64,000 nt of DNA from Fuerstiella sp. (GTDB lineage Bacteria > Planctomycetota > Planctomycetia > Planctomycetales > Planctomycetaceae). Below, in pieces: positions 60,573-64,000 of this stretch (position 1 is the first letter of the stretch; each line of letters begins with the position of its first letter). The position numbers and the translations under genes were made by a program. The DNA lies in assembly GCA_022843805.1 (NCBI GenBank), contig JALHMY010000023.1, positions 12,261 through 76,260 on the forward strand. The letters are read 5' to 3'. The notes beneath the pieces are model-generated. The model was not told where the DNA came from and made no database searches. It worked only from the letters and a program-made list of their open reading frames with translations.

Positions 60573-60813
60573 TTTCTCACCGTGCCCATGGCTTGCAGTG
60601 CAGTGGAAGTGGCTCGAAAAATATTCCGTCATGACCTCCCATGTTGCAAAGGTACTCAGCCGTCGTTTGTCGCGGCCTAGCGTCGGGTGTCAGGGTGGCT
60701 CCCAAATAGGTTGGACTTCATTATTTGTCGAGGATCCGGTTTGAACTCAGTGACATGCTTGTTATATTAATGTTATCATTATGTCAATGATCGTCGGGTC
60801 AAAGTGAGGGGAA

Positions 60814-61554
60814 ATGTGGTGGTCTCGGGACAGAAAGATTGCTGAAGTAGGTCTCAGTTCAGCATTGGCCATCACTGAAACGCGACGGGCATCGTCTAAG
60901 AATGCCGTGACACATGGCATTGACCGATTCTCGAATGAAACGATGAATACCATGAGTCAAAATCAGACCAGAGAACCGCAAACGCTCGCATCGGCGTTCC
61001 TTCGGATTCGACAGACAACCCTTGAAATGTTGCGAATCATCGAAGACAGAGATTCGTCACCCGATGAGCGTGATCGGGCGTGTCGCACGATTCGGGAGTC
61101 ACTGATGCTGGCAGAATCATCAGAAAATACGGGAGTCCCGTTGACCGCGCATCGGGCACTAGCGCCTTTGCGTCAAGACCTTCCGGATCTGGAATCGCGA
61201 CTGGACTCCAGGGAAGCATCCTTCTGGCGGAAGGTGCACGAGATTATGAAGTCCAGGGCCATCACTCAGTTGCAACTGGCTGATCGACTCGGGATTACTC
61301 AACCCGCCGTCTCACAAATGCTGAACCGTCGATGTCGCCCCCAGCGATCAACGATCATGAGCCTTGCGACCGCATTGGGAGTCGAGCCAGGGGAACTGTG
61401 GCCTGATCTTGAAGTCAGCGACCTTCTGGATGAAACTGCCACATTTCAGCAGGAACAACCAATGACAGAATCCGAGGCTGCTGCGATTCAGCGAACTCTG
61501 AAACGAGATGTACCGAAAGTTCCTGCTCGTCCATTGCCGAAGTGGAAGCGATAG
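60814..61554 (+). CDS. XRE-family regulator, possible antitoxin
   Basis: A 246-residue DNA-binding protein. The ATG at 60814 follows GAGGGG closely; inner ATGs at 60943 and 60952 are alternatives. The C-terminal half has a clear helix-turn-helix: SRAITQLQLADRLGITQPAV, SQMLNRRC, STIMSLATALGVEPGELWPD, as in HigA-like and phage-type XRE domains. The N-terminal part has an acidic helical region. An AT-rich stretch with TATATT and repeated GTTAT at about 60753-60770 lies upstream. The GNAT reading frame starts 3 bases after its stop. An XRE gene with a GNAT acetyltransferase recalls known toxin-antitoxin pairs, but here the GNAT is broken. Confidence 0.78.
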   Translation: MWWSRDRKIAEVGLSSALAITETRRASSKNAVTHGIDRFSNETMNTMSQNQTREPQTLASAFLRIRQTTLEMLRIIEDRDSSPDERDRACRTIRESLMLAESSENTGVPLTAHRALAPLRQDLPDLESRLDSREASFWRKVHEIMKSRAITQLQLADRLGITQPAVSQMLNRRCRPQRSTIMSLATALGVEPGELWPDLEVSDLLDETATFQQEQPMTESEAAAIQRTLKRDVPKVPARPLPKWKR

Positions 61555-61557
61555 CAG

Positions 61558-61933
61558 ATGACGACTGCTCCTAAGGATTCTGAACCGTACCAGTTGTTTG
61601 CAGACGAATTTGTTCGTGAAGATGTCGGAGAATTGATTCATTTCAACTGCGGCAATGAACCGTGGGCGAAAGCCGCCACCGAATGGATCATTGCCTCTGA
61701 CGTCTGGGAGTCGATCCGAAAACACGGAACGAAAGTCTGGCTCTTTCGAAACGTTACCGGTGTGATTGTTGGCTTCGGATCTTTGGGAATTACGCGTAGA
61801 AAATGGCCACCGCCAGATGGTGGGTACTGCAATTTCCTGTTCGTTCCAATGCTCGGTTTGGATGTGCATTTCCACGGCCAGCCCGGACGCTTACTACGCG
61901 GCCATGTGGCACATTGCCCGGCAACTCCTGTAA
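61558..61933 (+). pseudogene. Frameshifted, truncated GNAT acetyltransferase
   Basis: From the ATG at 61558 the frame gives FNCGNEPWAKAATEWI, then GTKVWLF, VIVGFGSLGITRRKWPPPDG, and PMLGLDVHFHGQPG, the N-terminal two thirds of a GNAT family often partnered with XRE proteins. At 61882-61887 (CCCGG) the coding frame changes: one base less would continue as DAYYAAMWHIARQLL, the next helix of the family, and then stop at 61931-61933. The C-terminal acetyl-CoA-binding strand and the HPxN-type block are missing. The unshifted frame runs on to 62079 as meaningless sequence. So one frameshift plus a later stop or deletion have destroyed the gene. Confidence 0.65.
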
Positions 61934-62085
61934 ATCGGCTAGAATTTGGCGTGAAATCAAATCGAACACCGAAACACGGGCACCGGGACACTCCGTTGAT
62001 GCTTTCAGGACACATTTCTGGCACAATGGTGGCAGGGGTTCTAACTCTCAAAAAAATTCGAAGCCTCATCCGTTCGTGACCTCCT

Positions 62086-62733
62086 ATGTCAGATCAGTCA
62101 TCGCAACTGCAGTTGTCACTCCTGAAAGCCAGAACGGGCGATGAGGAAGCACGAACCCGACTGTTCACGACTTGCAGAAGTTACCTGCAGCTGATTGCCC
62201 GAGTTAGCGTGATTCCCGCAGTACAGGGCAAACTGGATGCTTCAGACCTGGTACAGCAGACGCTGTTGGATGCACATCGCGACTTCAAAAAATTTCGCGG
62301 ATCGACGGAAAGTGAGTGGCTCGCATGGCTCCGGAAAATACTGTCGCATAACGTTTCGGATGCAGTACGACATTTTGCGGGGACGGAAAAACGCAGGACC
62401 GATCGAGAACGCTGCCTGCGCGACGATTCAGATCAGTTTTCTTCCGGTGCCGAGCGTGAGATCGCGTCGCAGCAGTCCAGTCCCAGCAGTATTGCCATCC
62501 ATCGGGAACGAGACCTGATACTGGCTGATGCCATAGAGCAGCTTGAGCCGGATTATCGGGAAGTGATTGTTCTGAGGAATATGCTGCGAATGTCGTTTGA
62601 ACAGGTCGCCCGACATATGGGAAGATCTCGGCCGGCAACTCAGATGCTGTGGATGCGGGCAATTCAGCAGCTTAGAAAATCCCTGTCTGCTGCAGGCATG
62701 GATGCCGTGATTTTGCTGGCCGAGGACCTCTGA
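62086..62733 (+). CDS. ECF RNA polymerase sigma factor
   Basis: A 215-residue extracytoplasmic-function sigma factor. Region 2 spans about residues 25-95 (LDASDLVQQTLLDAHRDFKK, FRGSTESEWLAWLRKIL) and region 4 about 150-205 (ILADAIEQLEPDYREVIVLR, MSFEQVARHMGRSRPATQML). It is of the planctomycete type that pairs with Ser/Thr kinases. Its stop overlaps the kinase start by one base (62733), so the kinase is translated with it and probably controls it. No anti-sigma gene is seen. There is no clear Shine-Dalgarno at the ATG. Confidence 0.9.
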   Translation: MSDQSSQLQLSLLKARTGDEEARTRLFTTCRSYLQLIARVSVIPAVQGKLDASDLVQQTLLDAHRDFKKFRGSTESEWLAWLRKILSHNVSDAVRHFAGTEKRRTDRERCLRDDSDQFSSGAEREIASQQSSPSSIAIHRERDLILADAIEQLEPDYREVIVLRNMLRMSFEQVARHMGRSRPATQMLWMRAIQQLRKSLSAAGMDAVILLAEDL

Positions 62734-64000
62734 TGAAATGTTTCGACCCGACCGGAGACAACGATCCGGTGACCCCGGAATACAGCAGAAACAGGACATC
62801 CGCCGATGGCGACCTTCCGGACGCCCTTCCCGACATCGGTCAGGATGGCCGCAAGGAGAAATTCAGCCAGCATGAACTTCAGGCTGAGCTGCTTGATCGG
62901 CTGCTGAATGCGGTTCAGAGTCGGGATGATCAGGAACGAGACCAGCTGCTGCAGAATCATCCTGAACTGCGTGAATGGCATGCGTGCTTCAACGCCGTTG
63001 ACAGGCTGATTCCGGATGATGCGGTTGTTGGCGACCACACGCTTCCATGGCCTGGCAGGCTGCCATCTCTGCCGGAATCCCATGCCTCGACCAATTCGTC
63101 GCTGCCAGGTATCGCTCTGTTCCGCAGTGAGGCTTTGTCAGAGGACTTCGCAAACGGCCGCTACGTGCTGCTTGGAGAAGTGAACCGTGGAGGAATGGGG
63201 ATTGTTTATAAAGCCAGGCAGCGGGACCTGGATCGTATCGTTGCCATTAAAATGATTCTTTCCAGTGATTCAGCGTCGGCTGACGAAGTTCGAAGATTTC
63301 GAGCTGAAGCACGCGCTGTCGCTCGACTGACGCACCGCAACATTATTCAGGTCCATGACAGCGGAGAACATCTGGGCCGTCACTTCTTCGTGATGGATTT
63401 TATCGATGGTGAAAGCCTTTCAGACCTGATTCGCCGAGGACCGCTGGAAGAAACCACCGCGGCCAGCTGGATGGTCATGGTCGCTCAGGCTGTCGATTAC
63501 CTGCATGGTCGCGGAATTCTGCATCGCGACTTAAAGCCATCGAATGTTCTGATTGATGCGGAGAATCAGCCGATTGTAACTGACTTCGGACTGGCCAAAA
63601 TTTTTGATACCGACAGCCATTCAACTCGCAGCGGCGTCATTCTGGGCACGCCCAGCTATATGTCGCCCGAACAGGCTGCCGGCAAACGGGATCAGATTTC
63701 TGTTCAAAGCGACGTTTATAGTCTGGGCGCTGTTTTGTATGAAATGCTGACTGGTCAGCCTCCATTTCGCGAAGCCACGCCCTTCGACACAATGATTCAG
63801 GTTCTTGAAGGTGAACCGGTACGACCTCGCACAATTCGAAGGTCTGTTTCCAGAGAGCTGGAACTGATTTGTCTGAAATGTCTGGAAAAGCTCCCTCAGC
63901 ACCGTTACAGCTCAGCGAAGGAACTCGCCCTTGACCTGAATCGATTTTTGCAGCGAGAACCTGTTGCCGCCAATCCGGGAGGACTCATTCATCGCATGGT
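62733..64000 (+). CDS. Serine/threonine protein kinase, C-terminal part beyond the window
   Basis: The frame is open from the ATG at 62733 to the end of the window, at least 422 codons. The first 140 residues are an acidic regulatory region (ELQAELLDRLLNAVQSRDDQ, ERDQLLQNHPELREW) resembling the cytosolic N-terminus of ECF-linked kinases. Then a complete Hanks kinase core: glycine loop EVNRGGMGIVYKA near 147, AIKM with Lys173, HRDLKPSNVLID at 264, DFGLAK at 284, TPSYMSPEQ, and a SDVYSLGAVLYEMLTG segment. The 3' part, which in such proteins often carries a membrane helix and WD or TPR repeats, lies outside. It overlaps the sigma factor gene. Confidence 0.9.
   Translation, partial: MKCFDPTGDNDPVTPEYSRNRTSADGDLPDALPDIGQDGRKEKFSQHELQAELLDRLLNAVQSRDDQERDQLLQNHPELREWHACFNAVDRLIPDDAVVGDHTLPWPGRLPSLPESHASTNSSLPGIALFRSEALSEDFANGRYVLLGEVNRGGMGIVYKARQRDLDRIVAIKMILSSDSASADEVRRFRAEARAVARLTHRNIIQVHDSGEHLGRHFFVMDFIDGESLSDLIRRGPLEETTAASWMVMVAQAVDYLHGRGILHRDLKPSNVLIDAENQPIVTDFGLAKIFDTDSHSTRSGVILGTPSYMSPEQAAGKRDQISVQSDVYSLGAVLYEMLTGQPPFREATPFDTMIQVLEGEPVRPRTIRRSVSRELELICLKCLEKLPQHRYSSAKELALDLNRFLQREPVAANPGGLIHRM

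Overview
The window looks like chromosomal DNA from a planctomycete. The sequence-based reasons are a 1200-residue PVC-type membrane-bound dehydrogenase with a terminal CxxCH haem site, an ECF sigma factor overlapping a large Ser/Thr kinase gene, a DUF4175-like coiled-coil giant coupled to a prenyltransferase-repeat protein, a small MNENPYQSP-type membrane protein, weak Shine-Dalgarno sites with several TTG/GTG starts, and dispersed intergenic palindromes. The genus cannot be fixed from the sequence alone. No rRNA, tRNA, CRISPR array or transposase gene was recognised.

Layout. 1-0.63 kb: a 254-bp tandem repeat. 0.8-9.7 kb: NUDIX hydrolase, exported alpha/beta hydrolase, outer-membrane barrel, exported unknown, a polytopic membrane protein coupled to a small protein, and a PQQ-type beta-propeller. 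9.9-13.2 kb: ketosynthase, acyl carrier protein and CrtI-like FAD oxidoreductase, a compact lipid or polyene-type cluster. 13.3-17.4 kb: a complex I segment in the order nuoI, DUF2203, nuoA, nuoC, nuoD, without nuoB, with a visible promoter and terminator. 17.4-21.8 kb: a mosaic. A plus-strand cassette (redoxin/cytochrome/copper monooxygenase fusion, TetR, TspO) with its own predicted operator sits between broken minus-strand genes (methyltransferase tail, cupin head) next to an intact DUF2256 and methyltransferase pair.

21.9-24.3 kb: GDPD, hydrolase/CPXCG fusion, cupin and DoxX. 24.5-28.6 kb: SNF2 helicase with a SWIM zinc-finger partner. 28.8-34.8 kb: xylose isomerase, two metal-ABC permeases each fused to a DtxR/MntR-like domain, and a Cys/Met-metabolism PLP enzyme. 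34.8-46 kb: PVC haem protein, MazG, coiled-coil secreted protein, Ser/Thr kinase, and two exported unknowns. 46-49.2 kb: a stand-alone TssB/TssC-like sheath protein and a cardiolipin-synthase-like phospholipase D. 49.4-59.8 kb: prenyltransferase-repeat protein with DUF4175 giant, PG-binding/papain-like protease, and a DUF3999/DUF2339 pair. 60-64 kb: palindromic repeat, small membrane protein, XRE regulator with a frameshifted GNAT, and an ECF sigma factor with a Ser/Thr kinase that runs off the window.

The observations most worth following are the twin permease-metalloregulator fusions with conserved metal-ligand positions, the cassette insertion at 17.6-20.6 kb, the KS-ACP-CrtI cluster, the solitary fused contractile-sheath gene, and the broken XRE/GNAT pair. 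All functional statements are inferences from motifs read by eye; no database search was run.
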